Both the position numbers and the translations under genes were made by a program. DNA of 64,000 nt from an uncultured Sulfitobacter sp. (GTDB lineage: Bacteria; Pseudomonadota; Alphaproteobacteria; Rhodobacterales; Rhodobacteraceae), in assembly GCA_913060815.1 (NCBI GenBank), contig CAJXSZ010000004.1, positions 62,001-126,000 on the forward strand, written 5' to 3'. The notes beneath the pieces are model-generated. The model was not told the DNA's origin, made no database searches, and saw only the letters and a program-made list of their open reading frames with translations. Below, piece after piece: positions 44,552 through 53,712 of the stretch (position 1 is its first letter; each line of letters opens with the position of its first letter).

Positions 44552-45973
44552 TCATTCGCGCGCGTAGACGTCCTCATAGCGGATAATATCATCTTCGCCC
44601 AGATAGCTGCCTGTTTGCACTTCGATCAGCACCATGGGCAAGCGGCCAGGGTTCTCCATGCGGTGCACAGCACCGAGCGGAATGTAGACGGACTCGTTCT
44701 CACTCACCAGTTTGACCTCATCGCCTACGGTGACGCGTGCCGTGCCTTCCACAACCACCCAATGCTCCGAGCGGTGGTGATGGCTCTGCAGACTCAGCGC
44801 CGCCCCGGGGTTAACCACGATCCGCTTGACCTGAAAGCGGCCGCCAATGGCGAGGCTTTCGTACCAGCCCCACGGGCGGTAATCGCGGGGCAGTTGCACG
44901 GCCTGCGGCGCACCGCGCTCTTTGAGCGCGCTCACGGCATCTTTGACCCGCTGCGCCTCTGATTTATGGGCAACCAGCACCGCATCGCTCATGGCAATAA
45001 CGACGAGGTCTTCGAGGCCGATCCCCACCACCTCAAGGTCAGGCGTCTCCGAGCGTAGAAGCGTGTTGTTGCAACTCAATGCCGTCGCATTGTCGGAGCA
45101 CACATTTCCCTCGCTATCAGGCTGCGACTCGAGCCACACCGCGTCCCATCCGCCAAGGTCGGACCACCCTGCGGTGTAGGGCATAACGGCCAGATTGCTG
45201 GCTTTCTCCATGATCGCATAGTCGATCGAGATTTCTTCTGCTTGCTCCCACGCCGCGACATCTAACCGTGTAAATCCAAGGTCGCTAGTCCCCTCGGCCA
45301 AAGCAGCGCCAACGCTTTCCAGAAGGGCAGGCGCATGTGCGCGGTAGGCGTCGATGACCGTGCTGGCTGTGAAGAGGAAGATACCCGCGTTCCAGAGATA
45401 GTTACCCGCCGCCAGCATCTCCTCGGCGCGTGTGGCATCGGGCTTTTCGACAAAGCGCGTCAGGCTTTGGGGTACATCTGCGGTTGCATCCGCATCCTGA
45501 GTTAGTTCGAGATAACCGAACCCCGTCTCGGGCCGTGTGGGTGCGATGCCGAACATCACCAGATCACCCGCCTGCGCGCGCGGCACCGCAGCCTCGACTG
45601 CCCCGCGGAATGCATCCGCATCGGGGATCACGTGATCAGACGGGGCGACCAGCATCAGGGCATCTGCGTCACGCTCGGCCAGCCAGAGGGCAGCGGCCAG
45701 AACGGCCGGGGCCGTATTGCGCCCCTCGGGTTCGATCAGGATGCCTTGGGGTGATTTCTCGGTTTGGGCCAATTGCTCTGTCACGATGAAGCGGAAAGGA
45801 TCGCCCGTCACGATGAGGGGCGCGGCAAACCCTTCCCCCGATAATCGCTGTGCCGAGGCTTGAAACAGGCTTTGATCCCCCAGAATGCGGGCGAATTGTT
45901 TGGGATACGAGCGGCGCGACAAAGGCCAAAGGCGGGTGCCCGACCCGCCGCACAAAAGAACAGGATTGATCAT
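44552..45973 (-). CDS. manC: Mannose-1-phosphate guanylyltransferase/mannose-6-phosphate isomerase
   Basis: A 473-residue bifunctional enzyme. The N-terminal nucleotidyltransferase has [24 protein letters not shown] and FVEKPD...[11 protein letters not shown]. The C-terminal cupin (about 350-470) has [10 protein letters not shown], the [17 protein letters not shown] metal site and [15 protein letters not shown]. It makes GDP-mannose and can isomerise fructose-6-phosphate. The ATG has CGGAGCG upstream and heads the manC-gmd-fcl-PLP-enzyme operon. Mannose-1-phosphate can come from the mutase encoded 10 kb away. Confidence 0.93.
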   Translation of the reverse strand: MINPVLLCGGSGTRLWPLSRRSYPKQFARILGDQSLFQASAQRLSGEGFAAPLIVTGDPFRFIVTEQLAQTEKSPQGILIEPEGRNTAPAVLAAALWLAERDADALMLVAPSDHVIPDADAFRGAVEAAVPRAQAGDLVMFGIAPTRPETGFGYLELTQDADATADVPQSLTRFVEKPDATRAEEMLAAGNYLWNAGIFLFTASTVIDAYRAHAPALLESVGAALAEGTSDLGFTRLDVAAWEQAEEISIDYAIMEKASNLAVMPYTAGWSDLGGWDAVWLESQPDSEGNVCSDNATALSCNNTLLRSETPDLEVVGIGLEDLVVIAMSDAVLVAHKSEAQRVKDAVSALKERGAPQAVQLPRDYRPWGWYESLAIGGRFQVKRIVVNPGAALSLQSHHHRSEHWVVVEGTARVTVGDEVKLVSENESVYIPLGAVHRMENPGRLPMVLIEVQTGSYLGEDDIIRYEDVYARE

Positions 45974-46113
45974 TGAAACGCTCCGCCGTTAAACTCTTGA
46001 ACTTGCGTTTTATACTTGGACCACCATGTATCCGCCGCTCACTGGATTATGCGCGATTCTAAAGAAACACTGCTGATTTACAAGCATCGCTTTGGCCCTG
46101 TCAGGGCATTCTA

Positions 46114-46878
46114 TCAACGGGCCCTGCGGACAAAACGGTGCCAATGCAGATTGCACAGATAGCGAATGCGAAACCGCAGCGAACGCCACCCGTGACGCAG
46201 TGCCGCCCCTATGGGTTGCTTTGATTTATGGTGGCGTGCAGCGGTGATAGTGCCTGTCTCTGCACTCTGCTCACCAAAAGCCAACGGCGGCGGGCTAACC
46301 AAGGCGATGCGCAGACCCATCTCCCAAAAATGCTTGTGATCCTCGTCGATAGGACGAGAGACAGGCAGCACATCGCGTGCGAGCCGCGCCGCACTATCGC
46401 GGCGGATCGCATAGCCAAGGGTGGTGTTAGGGACTTTGTAAGGCACTGCAACCTCGCGACCCGAGGAGAAAGGGCGCGCATCCAACAGCTTTTGCCCTTT
46501 TCGGGCCGAGAACAGCTTGAGAATGTCCCAATCGCCGTGATCCCGCGCGACTGCGTCCAGCACTTCGGCTAGATCATCGTCACAGGTGAAATCGTCCTCC
46601 AGTATGATCGCCCCTTCGGCATCTCCCGCAGCGATCTTCTCCCAGATGGCCAGATGACTAAGGTAGCAGCCGATTTCTGGCCCGACCATCGGATGGCGCG
46701 CGCGGGTCAGATTGGCGATTGGATCATACACACGCGCCACTTCTTCCGGGGACAACGCACGCCCGTCCACGGCTTCAAATCGAGTAAAGGGAATTCCCAA
46801 TTGACCCAGCTCTTCCGAAGCATGCTCCATCCGTGTGGTGTTTTTGGCCATATTAATGACGAAAACAGGCCAACTCAT
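46114..46878 (-). CDS. Glycosyltransferase family 25 (LPS biosynthesis type)
   Basis: A 254-residue GT25 protein, related to LOS/LPS beta-galactosyltransferases such as LgtB/LpsA. The start PVFVINMAKNTTRMEHASEELGQLGIPFTRFEAVDGR and the middle EIGCYLSHLAIWEKIAAGDAEGAIILEDDF are diagnostic; the E-D-D triad corresponds to the metal-binding site. The chosen start ATG 46878 overlaps the stop of the upstream glycosyltransferase gene by 4 bp, so the first six track codons were dropped. Donor sugar not assignable, galactose likely from family habit. Confidence 0.88.
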   Translation of the reverse strand: MSWPVFVINMAKNTTRMEHASEELGQLGIPFTRFEAVDGRALSPEEVARVYDPIANLTRARHPMVGPEIGCYLSHLAIWEKIAAGDAEGAIILEDDFTCDDDLAEVLDAVARDHGDWDILKLFSARKGQKLLDARPFSSGREVAVPYKVPNTTLGYAIRRDSAARLARDVLPVSRPIDEDHKHFWEMGLRIALVSPPPLAFGEQSAETGTITAARHHKSKQPIGAALRHGWRSLRFRIRYLCNLHWHRFVRRAR

Positions 46879-47831
46879 TGTGGGGTGTCCAACCATTTGC
46901 GCCAGTCAGGCGTAGTAGCATCGAGCGCTTCTGTGAGCGTGGCCTGCGGAAAGCTGTGCGTGATGCTTGTATCGCGGGCAATGACCAGCCGCTCTTTCTT
47001 ATCTACGAGGGCGCGCAGATGCCGCAAAGGTCCCGGGCGCAGGGCGCGCTTGGTCTGCGCCAAATCCCAAAGGGCGGCCTCCTGCATGCGGGCATGCCGG
47101 CGGGCATAGCGGCTGTCCGGATTGGCCGCCAAATCATAATTGGCAAAGCCGCCTCCTGATTTGAGGTATTTGAGATGCCAATAGAACCAGCCTGCGAACT
47201 TCCGCTCGATATCGCCACGCACAAACCGCTCGAACCGCGGATCATGGGTGAAATACGTTCCTTCCGTCACGCGGAAATACCCGATGTCGCCTTTGCCCGA
47301 TACGGGCGCTTCTGAGGGGACGAACCATCCGCCTTGCGCATCGCGCATCAGGTTGAGGCCGGAAAAACAATGCATGATCTTTGCATCGGCAGGGTCGTCA
47401 CGGCGCAAACGCGTTGTGATTGCGGCGACAGCATCCGGAATAGCGAGGTGATCGTCATCCAGCTTTACCACCCACTGATGCCGCGTCTGACACAGCGCAA
47501 AGTTGGAGTATGTCACCAGCGAATTAGGTGCATCCCCAGACGTTTTGGCGTGCCCCTCACTGCCCGCGGGATGCGCGTTGGGCACGTAATGAAATACCCG
47601 CAGCTTCGGGCCCAACTCTTGCGACAGACGCGCCAGAATATCCGCCGTTGCATCCGTGCACTGGTTATAGACGGCGACAATCTCGTCGTACATATCCGCA
47701 TGGGTGCGGATCGTTGCCTCCAGAAAATCAGCGCCATTTTTTATGCGCATGAATGAGGAGATGCCGGGCTTGCGTGCAGCGGGGGCCAGCATTTCCGGAC
47801 TAAAGCGGAACGTCTCAACGGTTTGGGTCAC
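46875..47831 (-). CDS. Glycosyltransferase family 2-like protein
   Basis: A 318-residue protein with a GT-A type core. SSFMRIKNGADFLEATIRTHADMYDEIVAVYNQCTDATADIL is the nucleotide-binding half and WVVKLDDDHLAIPDAV holds the metal-binding D-D-D. It resembles glycosyltransferases of polysaccharide loci but the donor cannot be named. Translation starts at GTG 47831, with no strong ribosome-binding site. The stop overlaps the GT25 start by 4 bp, so both enzymes are made together and probably act on the same glycan. It is divergent from the FkbM gene. Confidence 0.75.
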   Translation of the reverse strand: MTQTVETFRFSPEMLAPAARKPGISSFMRIKNGADFLEATIRTHADMYDEIVAVYNQCTDATADILARLSQELGPKLRVFHYVPNAHPAGSEGHAKTSGDAPNSLVTYSNFALCQTRHQWVVKLDDDHLAIPDAVAAITTRLRRDDPADAKIMHCFSGLNLMRDAQGGWFVPSEAPVSGKGDIGYFRVTEGTYFTHDPRFERFVRGDIERKFAGWFYWHLKYLKSGGGFANYDLAANPDSRYARRHARMQEAALWDLAQTKRALRPGPLRHLRALVDKKERLVIARDTSITHSFPQATLTEALDATTPDWRKWLDTPQ

Positions 47832-47964
47832 GCTGCGGCCTCTCTTGCAAGTTGGCTCTGTCGTATCGCTGCACGGTCAAGCGGTCAACGGGCGCGCGCC
47901 TTGCCCCTGCGCCCATATGCCGCCTATACATCGTAGAGGCAGCAGTAACGGCGAAAGAACAATC

Positions 47965-48621
47965 ATGCGCTTTTCTCTCAAGAACTGGCTTCGGCAGCGC
48001 CGCGCACCTTGGACCAAAGTGTTCTACACCTCGTTTCGGCGCTGGCGTGCGGATAAGATGGAGCCGACCCGCATGACGTTTACACATCTCGGCGCGGGCT
48101 CTGTCGTGTTTGACATGGGCGGGTTCGAGGGCAATTGGGCCGCCGCAATTCACGAGCGCTACGGCGCTGATGTGCATGTGTTCGAACCGCATCCCGCCTT
48201 TGCCGCGCAGATCAGGGCGCGGTTTAAGGGGAACACTGCGATCACGCCCTACGATTTTGGACTGGGAAGCGCTGCTGCCACGCTGACTCTGTCAGATGAT
48301 GGCGATGCCTCCTCCAGCTTCAAGGAAGCCAAGAACGCTGTTTTGGGCCGCATAGAGCCTGTTTCGGAGTTTTTCCAAAGCCACGACATCCCTCGCATCG
48401 CTTTGATGAAGATCAATATCGAAGGTGGTGAGTATGATCTTTTACCTGCACTGATAAACGCAGGCATCATGCCGCGGATCGAGGTGCTCCAGATTCAATT
48501 CCATCTTTATGCTGAGGAAGACATCGCGCGGCGCAACGCGATCCGCGCTCAGTTGGAGCAGACTCATACCTGCGACTGGAATTATGATTTCGTCTGGGAG
48601 CAGTGGTCCCTGAAGGTCTGA
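47965..48621 (+). CDS. FkbM-family methyltransferase
   Basis: A 218-residue SAM-dependent methyltransferase of the FkbM family. Motif I is VVFDMGGFEGNWAAAI, followed by VHVFEPHPAFAAQI (acidic ribose-binding position) and LMKINIEGGEYDLLPAL, the typical FkbM block (KIDVEG.E). Such enzymes O-methylate sugars of surface glycans. The ATG at 47965 was chosen over the track start 87 codons upstream, which reads through the divergent gene. It precedes the fucosyltransferase gene by 50 bp in the same direction, so a methylated fucose or rhamnose is a possibility. Confidence 0.85.
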   Translation: MRFSLKNWLRQRRAPWTKVFYTSFRRWRADKMEPTRMTFTHLGAGSVVFDMGGFEGNWAAAIHERYGADVHVFEPHPAFAAQIRARFKGNTAITPYDFGLGSAAATLTLSDDGDASSSFKEAKNAVLGRIEPVSEFFQSHDIPRIALMKINIEGGEYDLLPALINAGIMPRIEVLQIQFHLYAEEDIARRNAIRAQLEQTHTCDWNYDFVWEQWSLKV

Positions 48622-48671
48622 GGCGAGATGCAAGAAAGCGGCAAGGCACCCACAAAAGGAAATGTGAGCCA

Positions 48672-49541
48672 ATGATCATTCTGCGGATGAAGGGCGGTCT
48701 GGGAAACCAGATGTTTCAATATGCGATGGGTCGGTCCCTGTCGCTCAGGACGGGCCAGCCCTTGGGCCTTGATCTACGCCACTATGATCGTGCGCGCGAG
48801 CACGGCTACGCGATGGGACAGTATGATCTGGCGGCGACTGTGCTCGAGGGGGCTGATCTGCCCGCCCTCCCGCGCAAGAACCCCGTTGCTTATGCCTTTT
48901 CCAAAGTAACGGGCCGCTTTCCGCCGCTTTTACGGGAGAAAAGCCTTGGGTTTGACCCTGACATTGCAGGCCATACGGGGCCAGCATGGCTCGAGGGGTA
49001 CTTCCAGTCGGAGCGGTACTTCAGCGATCATGCCGACACCATCCGTGCCGAGCTGACGCCTGCGTCTCCCCCTGACCCCGAGAACGCCCGCTGGCTGGCC
49101 GAGATCAAACAAGAGCGCAATGCCGTCTCGTTGCATGTGAGACGCGGCGACTATGTGCGCAATCTCAAATTCGCAGCCCATCACGGCAGTTGTACCCCTG
49201 AATACTACGCCCGCGCGCTCGAGCACGTGACGGAACGGATGGGGGCCACACCTGTCCTCTACGTGTTCTCGGACGAGCCTGAGTGGGTAGTGGCGAACAT
49301 GCCTTTGCCAGGAGAGGTGAAAGTCGTCCGTCATAACGATGCTATGCGCAACTATGAGGACATCCGCCTGATGAGTGCGTGCCGCCACCACATCATTGCC
49401 AATTCGTCCTTCTCGTGGTGGGGCGCATGGATGAACCCGCGCGCGAATAAGGTCGTTGCCGCGCCCGACACATGGTTTGCGGATCCCGCCAACGTCAATC
49501 CTGACATTTGGGCGCAGGGCTGGGCCCGTATCAAGGGCTAA
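48672..49541 (+). CDS. Alpha-1,2-fucosyltransferase (GT11)
   Basis: A 289-residue glycosyltransferase family 11 enzyme. The three classic motifs are present: GGLGNQMFQYAMGRSLS at the start, the donor-binding SLHVRRGDYV (H-x-R-R-G-D) and the C-terminal NSSFSWWGAWMN. It transfers L-fucose from GDP-fucose in alpha-1,2 linkage, consistent with gmd and the fcl-like gene in the same locus. ATG 48672 was chosen over the track ORF, which begins inside the FkbM gene. It converges on the Kdo kinase gene with a 4-bp overlap. Acceptor sugar unknown. Confidence 0.9.
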   Translation: MIILRMKGGLGNQMFQYAMGRSLSLRTGQPLGLDLRHYDRAREHGYAMGQYDLAATVLEGADLPALPRKNPVAYAFSKVTGRFPPLLREKSLGFDPDIAGHTGPAWLEGYFQSERYFSDHADTIRAELTPASPPDPENARWLAEIKQERNAVSLHVRRGDYVRNLKFAAHHGSCTPEYYARALEHVTERMGATPVLYVFSDEPEWVVANMPLPGEVKVVRHNDAMRNYEDIRLMSACRHHIIANSSFSWWGAWMNPRANKVVAAPDTWFADPANVNPDIWAQGWARIKG

Positions 49542-50260
49542 CTGGGTGTGGCTTCGTAGCCTGCGGTGAATGCCGCCCAATCGTCCGTTGCCCAATGAAG
49601 CGCGGGCACCTTTGTGCGCTCCTTGTCCAACGACCGTTGCAGCCGCGCCAGATTGCCGAACTGCCACGCGCCCTGAGGGCGCCGCCAGCATTTATCGAAA
49701 TCAATGAGCCAAACCTTGTCCTGCGCATCCAGCAATATGTTGCGGCAGTTGAGGTCGGAATGGTGGACGCCCAGATCATGCATCTGCCGCACAACGCGGC
49801 CGATGCCCGACCATACGTCATAGGGCAGGGCAGTCTGCGCCAGCCGATCGGCAAGTGTGCTGGCCCCTGCAATCTGTTGGGTTACCAGATCAGCGCGGTA
49901 GAGCAGCCCGCGCGGCACATAGCGGGCAGCGACAGGCGTAGGCACAGGCAATCCCTGTGCGTGCATCCATTCGAGGAGCGCATATTCCAGATACCCGCGG
50001 CTGCGCGCCGCGCCAGTACGCAGAAACGCATCGGTGTTTATTTTCCCGACCAAGCCGCCTCTGCGGAAAGGCCGCAGGACGAGGTCATAACCGTTTGCGT
50101 GCACAAAATGGGCGTTTCCCCTGCCTTTGGCCATCCCGCGCAGCTGCCCTTGGGACTCGTGCCAGTCGGGCTCGAAGAAGCGCGGATCAATCGCAGGCAG
50201 GACCGCACCGTTGTACCAGATGACCTGCCCGCCTGTCTCCACCCTCTGTGTGTTCTGCAT
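49538..50260 (-). CDS. 3-deoxy-D-manno-octulosonic acid kinase (KdkA-like)
   Basis: A 240-residue protein kinase-like-fold enzyme. GRGNAHFVHANGYDLVLRPFRRGGLVGKINTDAFLRTG matches the KdkA N-lobe. The catalytic loop HHSDLNCRNILLD (H-x-D-x-N-x-x-N) and the metal-binding DFD in WLIDFDKC are present. KdkA phosphorylates the Kdo residue of the lipid A core in the cytoplasm, so this gene touches LPS core rather than the capsule. The start was set at the second Met (50260) because the upstream GGA abuts the first. It lies at the end of the polysaccharide locus. Confidence 0.78.
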   Translation of the reverse strand: MQNTQRVETGGQVIWYNGAVLPAIDPRFFEPDWHESQGQLRGMAKGRGNAHFVHANGYDLVLRPFRRGGLVGKINTDAFLRTGAARSRGYLEYALLEWMHAQGLPVPTPVAARYVPRGLLYRADLVTQQIAGASTLADRLAQTALPYDVWSGIGRVVRQMHDLGVHHSDLNCRNILLDAQDKVWLIDFDKCWRRPQGAWQFGNLARLQRSLDKERTKVPALHWATDDWAAFTAGYEATPS

Positions 50261-50290
50261 TTTGTTCATTCCGCGCTGCCCTCGCGGCCT

Positions 50291-51061
50291 TCAGGCCTCG
50301 GGTGCGGTCATGGTGCTGGCAACACTGCCGATGCCCTCGATCACCACTTCGATACGCATGCCCGCTTTGATCGGGCGCGCCCCGATGGAAGTGCCGCAGG
50401 CAATGAGATCACCGGCATTGAGCGTCATATCCTGAGACAGAAGGCGCACGATTTCAGGCGGGGTCAGGATCATGTCAGCGGCTGGATAGGACTGCCGCTC
50501 GCGATCATTCACCAGAACCTTGATCGTCAGGTCTTCCCAGGCTGCTTCGGTCTCGATCACGGGGCCAACAACACCAAAGCCGTCAAAGCTTTTTGCACGG
50601 GTCCATTGGGGGAAAGACGGATCGGCGTTCAGCACATCCAGTGAGGTGATGTCATTGATACAGGTGTAGCCAAAGATCGCATCTGTGGCCTCCTCAGCTG
50701 TTGCGTTCTTGCAGGTTTGGCCGATGACAATGCCAAGCTCCCCTTCAAACACAACGCGCCCTGCGCTGGTTGGAAGCTCGACCTCGTCATCGGGGCCTGA
50801 CAGCGCTGTGTCGGATTTGAAGAAGTAAAGTGGATTCCCGGGGTGCTCCATCCCGCCCTTTTCAGCAGCGGCTTTGAAGTTGTTCCAAAGGCCGATAAAT
50901 TTGTTCGGCACGAGCGGGGCCAGCAACGTGATGTCGGACAGCGGCACGGCAGACCCTGTTGAGGTATCAGAGCCGAGGCTTTCGCGCGGATGGAACATGT
51001 CGTCTGCGATCACACCTGTGATAACTTCTTCGTCTTTTGTTTTGCCTCTGGCCCATTTCAT
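50291..51061 (-). CDS. Fumarylacetoacetate hydrolase (FAH) family protein
   Basis: A 256-residue FAH-fold enzyme. Metal ligands are visible in VFEGELGIVIG (E-x-E) and INDITSLD; GTSIGARPI marks the C-terminal family block. Family members hydrolyse C-C bonds of 2,4-dioxo acids (fumarylpyruvate, 2-hydroxyhepta-2,4-diene-dioate, homoprotocatechuate products) or decarboxylate oxaloacetate. The ATG has GGGAGGA ten bases upstream. It follows the ScfR-type regulator gene in the same direction by 78 bp and could be cotranscribed with it. The aromatic or dicarboxylate substrate is open. Confidence 0.83.
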   Translation of the reverse strand: MKWARGKTKDEEVITGVIADDMFHPRESLGSDTSTGSAVPLSDITLLAPLVPNKFIGLWNNFKAAAEKGGMEHPGNPLYFFKSDTALSGPDDEVELPTSAGRVVFEGELGIVIGQTCKNATAEEATDAIFGYTCINDITSLDVLNADPSFPQWTRAKSFDGFGVVGPVIETEAAWEDLTIKVLVNDRERQSYPAADMILTPPEIVRLLSQDMTLNAGDLIACGTSIGARPIKAGMRIEVVIEGIGSVASTMTAPEA

Positions 51062-51139
51062 CGTGTTGTCCTCCCTTTATGTAGCGTTGACGACACAAAT
51101 GACCGTATGCAGCGGCGTTTCAAGAGAAAACAGACTGGA

Positions 51140-52546
51140 TCAACTCTGATAACGGGTCGAGCCGCGCCTGTTTGCATCTAAAGGCAGGCTCACGTGCAGT
51201 GGCTCGTATGCGCGCTGAGCGCAATCACGGCGCGGGCAGATGTGACAGTTGATCCCGATGGGCGCGATTGCGGAGGTCTCGTCAAGGTTGAAGGGGGCTG
51301 CGTACCCGACACGGTGCACATGGGCGCGCTCACAGCCCAAGGTCACCACAAGACGGCGCCCTTGGGTGTGCCTGTTGTTGACGGGCCGGTTGGTGGTGCG
51401 GCTGATGGTGAAGAACTGGCCTGCATCGGGAAGCTCGACGAATTGCGGTACGATCACATCGGGCAATGCAAAGGCGCTGTGGATATTCCAGACGGGGCAA
51501 GAGCCGCCTTGCTCCGCCAGTGTGAAGGGTGTCGCATTGAAGCGCTTTGTGACATTGCCCGCAGTATCGATCCGCAAAAAGAAGAAAGGCACGCCCTGTG
51601 CCCCTTTGCGCTGGAGCGTGGTAAGGCGGTGGCTCACCTGCTCGAACGAGACGGCGAAATGTGTGGCGATGCGATCAATGTCGTATTTGGTCTGTTCCGC
51701 CAGATCGAAGATAGCGTCATAGGGCATCAGCAAAGCCGCTGCGAAATAGTTGGCCAATTCCACACGACACCGCGCGCGGCCTGTCTCGCTCGAGATCTCT
51801 GCATCGCTGACCAGTGTGTCCAGAAGACTGCTGCAGCTGACCAGTGCCAACACATGCGCCAACTGGAAGTTTCGGTTAATCGGGTCCAACGCCTCTGACA
51901 GTGTGACCGTGCTGCGCTCTTGATCGAAAACACGCAGGCTGTTGTTCATTGCTCCAGCCTCCGCAACGCTAACCTCTATGCCGAACGCATTTTTGAGGTG
52001 GCGTTTCAGGTTTGCAAACAGGTCCTCCACAGGGCCACCTACTGCGGCACGGGCGGCCTCTGCGGCGGCTTCCAGCTGTGGAAAGTGGTTCGCGTGATCG
52101 CGGAAAAAGTTGTGGATCGCCGTTTCAGGACGGATGGTCTGCATCTCGGCTGAAACATCGCCGCTGCTCATGCTGCGCATCGTTTCGAGAAGGGCGTGGT
52201 GATTCTTGTGGATCTGTAAAAAATACTCGACCAGCTTCGGCGTATGGTCGAGGGCTGCGCGCAATTCTGTCAGGTCGGGCTGTTGGCCTGAGAAAATCGG
52301 ATCGCGTACGCTGGCGCGCAGATCAGCCAGTTGCATCGCGGAATTGTCTTTAACCAGATTGCGCGCCTCTACGCCGTACGCATCGCTCAGCGCCAGCAGC
52401 ACCTTGACCGACAGGCTGCGCTGATTGTTTTCAAGCAGGTTCACATAGGCCGAACTCACACCCAGACGGCGGGCCATCTCGGATTGCGTATGTTTGTGAG
52501 AGTGTCTGATTTGGCGCAGCTGCGGCCCGATAAGTGTCTTTTCCAT
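51140..52546 (-). CDS. Short-chain fatty acyl transcriptional regulator (ScfR family, RamB/PccR-like)
   Basis: A 468-residue regulator. An XRE-type helix-turn-helix occupies the N-terminus (LRQIRHSHKHTQSEMARRLGVSSAYVNLLENNQR, about 11-44), an IrrE-like central domain with a degenerate zincin motif (FQLAHVLAL) follows, and the C-terminal domain ends in a Cys-rich tail (INCHICPRRDC). This is the layout of ScfRs such as RamB, MccR and PccR, which respond to CoA esters of short-chain acids in glyoxylate and propionate metabolism. It is divergent from the TctC gene across 166 bp that hold a strong palindrome, so it probably controls the TTT/oxalyl-CoA-ligase operon. Confidence 0.83.
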   Translation of the reverse strand: MEKTLIGPQLRQIRHSHKHTQSEMARRLGVSSAYVNLLENNQRSLSVKVLLALSDAYGVEARNLVKDNSAMQLADLRASVRDPIFSGQQPDLTELRAALDHTPKLVEYFLQIHKNHHALLETMRSMSSGDVSAEMQTIRPETAIHNFFRDHANHFPQLEAAAEAARAAVGGPVEDLFANLKRHLKNAFGIEVSVAEAGAMNNSLRVFDQERSTVTLSEALDPINRNFQLAHVLALVSCSSLLDTLVSDAEISSETGRARCRVELANYFAAALLMPYDAIFDLAEQTKYDIDRIATHFAVSFEQVSHRLTTLQRKGAQGVPFFFLRIDTAGNVTKRFNATPFTLAEQGGSCPVWNIHSAFALPDVIVPQFVELPDAGQFFTISRTTNRPVNNRHTQGRRLVVTLGCERAHVHRVGYAAPFNLDETSAIAPIGINCHICPRRDCAQRAYEPLHVSLPLDANRRGSTRYQS

Positions 52547-52606
52547 ATTAACAACATTACAAAATATTTATTTGTTAGCGCAAGATATAACACCAAAACG
52601 CGATTA

Positions 52607-52629
52607 AGCGTGAAATATTATTTCGCGCT
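52607..52629. promoter_or_regulatory. 23-bp near-perfect palindrome between the ScfR gene and tctC
   Basis: AGCGTGAAATA-T-TATTTCGCGCT is a dyad with ten of eleven pairs matching (one T-G). It is in the 166-bp gap between divergent starts, 84 bp before the tctC ATG. It is not flanked by a terminator-like T-run and lies upstream of both genes, so an operator for the ScfR regulator is the best reading. Partial inverted copies of GTTAGCGC sit nearby (52574 and 52635). Confidence 0.55.
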
Positions 52630-52712
52630 GCTAACTGATGTGGCAATAAGATGACAAAAAACGCGACAAAAAGATACTTAAGCACATGATATGTTCTCGG
52701 GAGGAACTTCTA

Positions 52713-53687
52713 ATGATTAACAACTTCACACGTCGAATCGCATTGGCGACTGCCGCGTCAGCGGCCCTAATGGCTGCGTTGCCAGCAGCAGCCGCCGACT
52801 GGAAACCGCAAAAGCCTGTTGAAATGGTAATCATGGCGGGACAGGGCGGCGGCGCTGACCGTCTGGCACGTCTGTTCCAGTCGATCATCCAGAAAGAAAA
52901 GCTGTCTGCCATGCCTGTTCTGCCTGTGAACAAGGGTGGCGGTTCGGGTGCAGAAGCGCTGCGCTACCTCAAGGACAAAGAGGGTGACAACCATACGATT
53001 ATGGCTACCCTGAACAGCTATTACACAACGCCACTGCGGACTGACATCGGTGTGAATATCGAAGATTTCACGCCCATCGCGCGCATGGCAATCGATACCT
53101 TTGTGCTGTGGGTCAACGCTGATAGCGATATCCAGAACCTTGATGACTACGTTGCGGCGGTAAAAGCGGCGGGTGGCGCATGGAAGATGGGCGGCACGGG
53201 CACGGGTCAGGAAGACAGCCTTGTGACCTCCATGCTCGAGACAGAGTTCGGCCTCGACATCACATATGTGCCCTTCAAAGGGGGCGGGGACGTTGCCAAA
53301 AACCTCGTCGGCGGTCACATTGAATCTTCTGTGAATAACCCGTCCGAGGCGCTGGGCTTTTATCAGGCGGGTAAGTTGCGCCCCATCGCGGCCTTTACCC
53401 CTGACCGCATCAACGTCTTCCCCGACACGCCAACGATGACAGAGCTGGGCCACGAGCTGGTCTACTCCATGCAGCGTTCGTTTGTAGCACCCAAGGGCAT
53501 GGACCCCGAAGCGGTCGCTTACTACGTCGGGATGTTCGAGGGTCTGAACGCCAATGACGAGTGGCAGACATACACCTCCGAGAAGGCGCTCAATGCCGAC
53601 TTCCTGACAGGTGATGATCTGCAAGCCTACTTCCTCCAGGAGCGTGACAAGCACAGCGAATTGCTGAGCGCGAGCGAAGGCTCCTAA
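52713..53687 (+). CDS. tctC: TTT transporter substrate-binding protein (Bug/TctC)
   Basis: A 324-residue periplasmic binding protein of the Bug family. A signal peptide spans about 1-28 (MINNFTRRIALATAASAALMAALPAAAA, cut before DWKPQ). The mature front has the Bug-type VEMVIMAGQGGGADRLARLF, and the conserved GGGSGAEALRYLK and TDIGVNIEDFTPIARM segments follow. It binds a carboxylate (tricarboxylates in the classical system). ATG 52713 has GGGAGGAAC upstream; the track start nine codons earlier was rejected. It heads the tctCBA operon. Confidence 0.88.
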   Translation: MINNFTRRIALATAASAALMAALPAAAADWKPQKPVEMVIMAGQGGGADRLARLFQSIIQKEKLSAMPVLPVNKGGGSGAEALRYLKDKEGDNHTIMATLNSYYTTPLRTDIGVNIEDFTPIARMAIDTFVLWVNADSDIQNLDDYVAAVKAAGGAWKMGGTGTGQEDSLVTSMLETEFGLDITYVPFKGGGDVAKNLVGGHIESSVNNPSEALGFYQAGKLRPIAAFTPDRINVFPDTPTMTELGHELVYSMQRSFVAPKGMDPEAVAYYVGMFEGLNANDEWQTYTSEKALNADFLTGDDLQAYFLQERDKHSELLSASEGS

Positions 53688-53712
53688 GCCACCGCTTTCA
53701 TGTCAATCTTAG

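Noticed and set aside
46075-46113. GCCCTGTCAGGGC dyad and nearby GGGCCC in the gap before manC
   Set aside because: The real stem is only four base pairs around a five-base loop with no T-run; too weak to call a terminator.
49508-50644. 378-residue plus-strand ORF
   Set aside because: It is a shadow of the Kdo kinase and FAH genes with no domain of its own.
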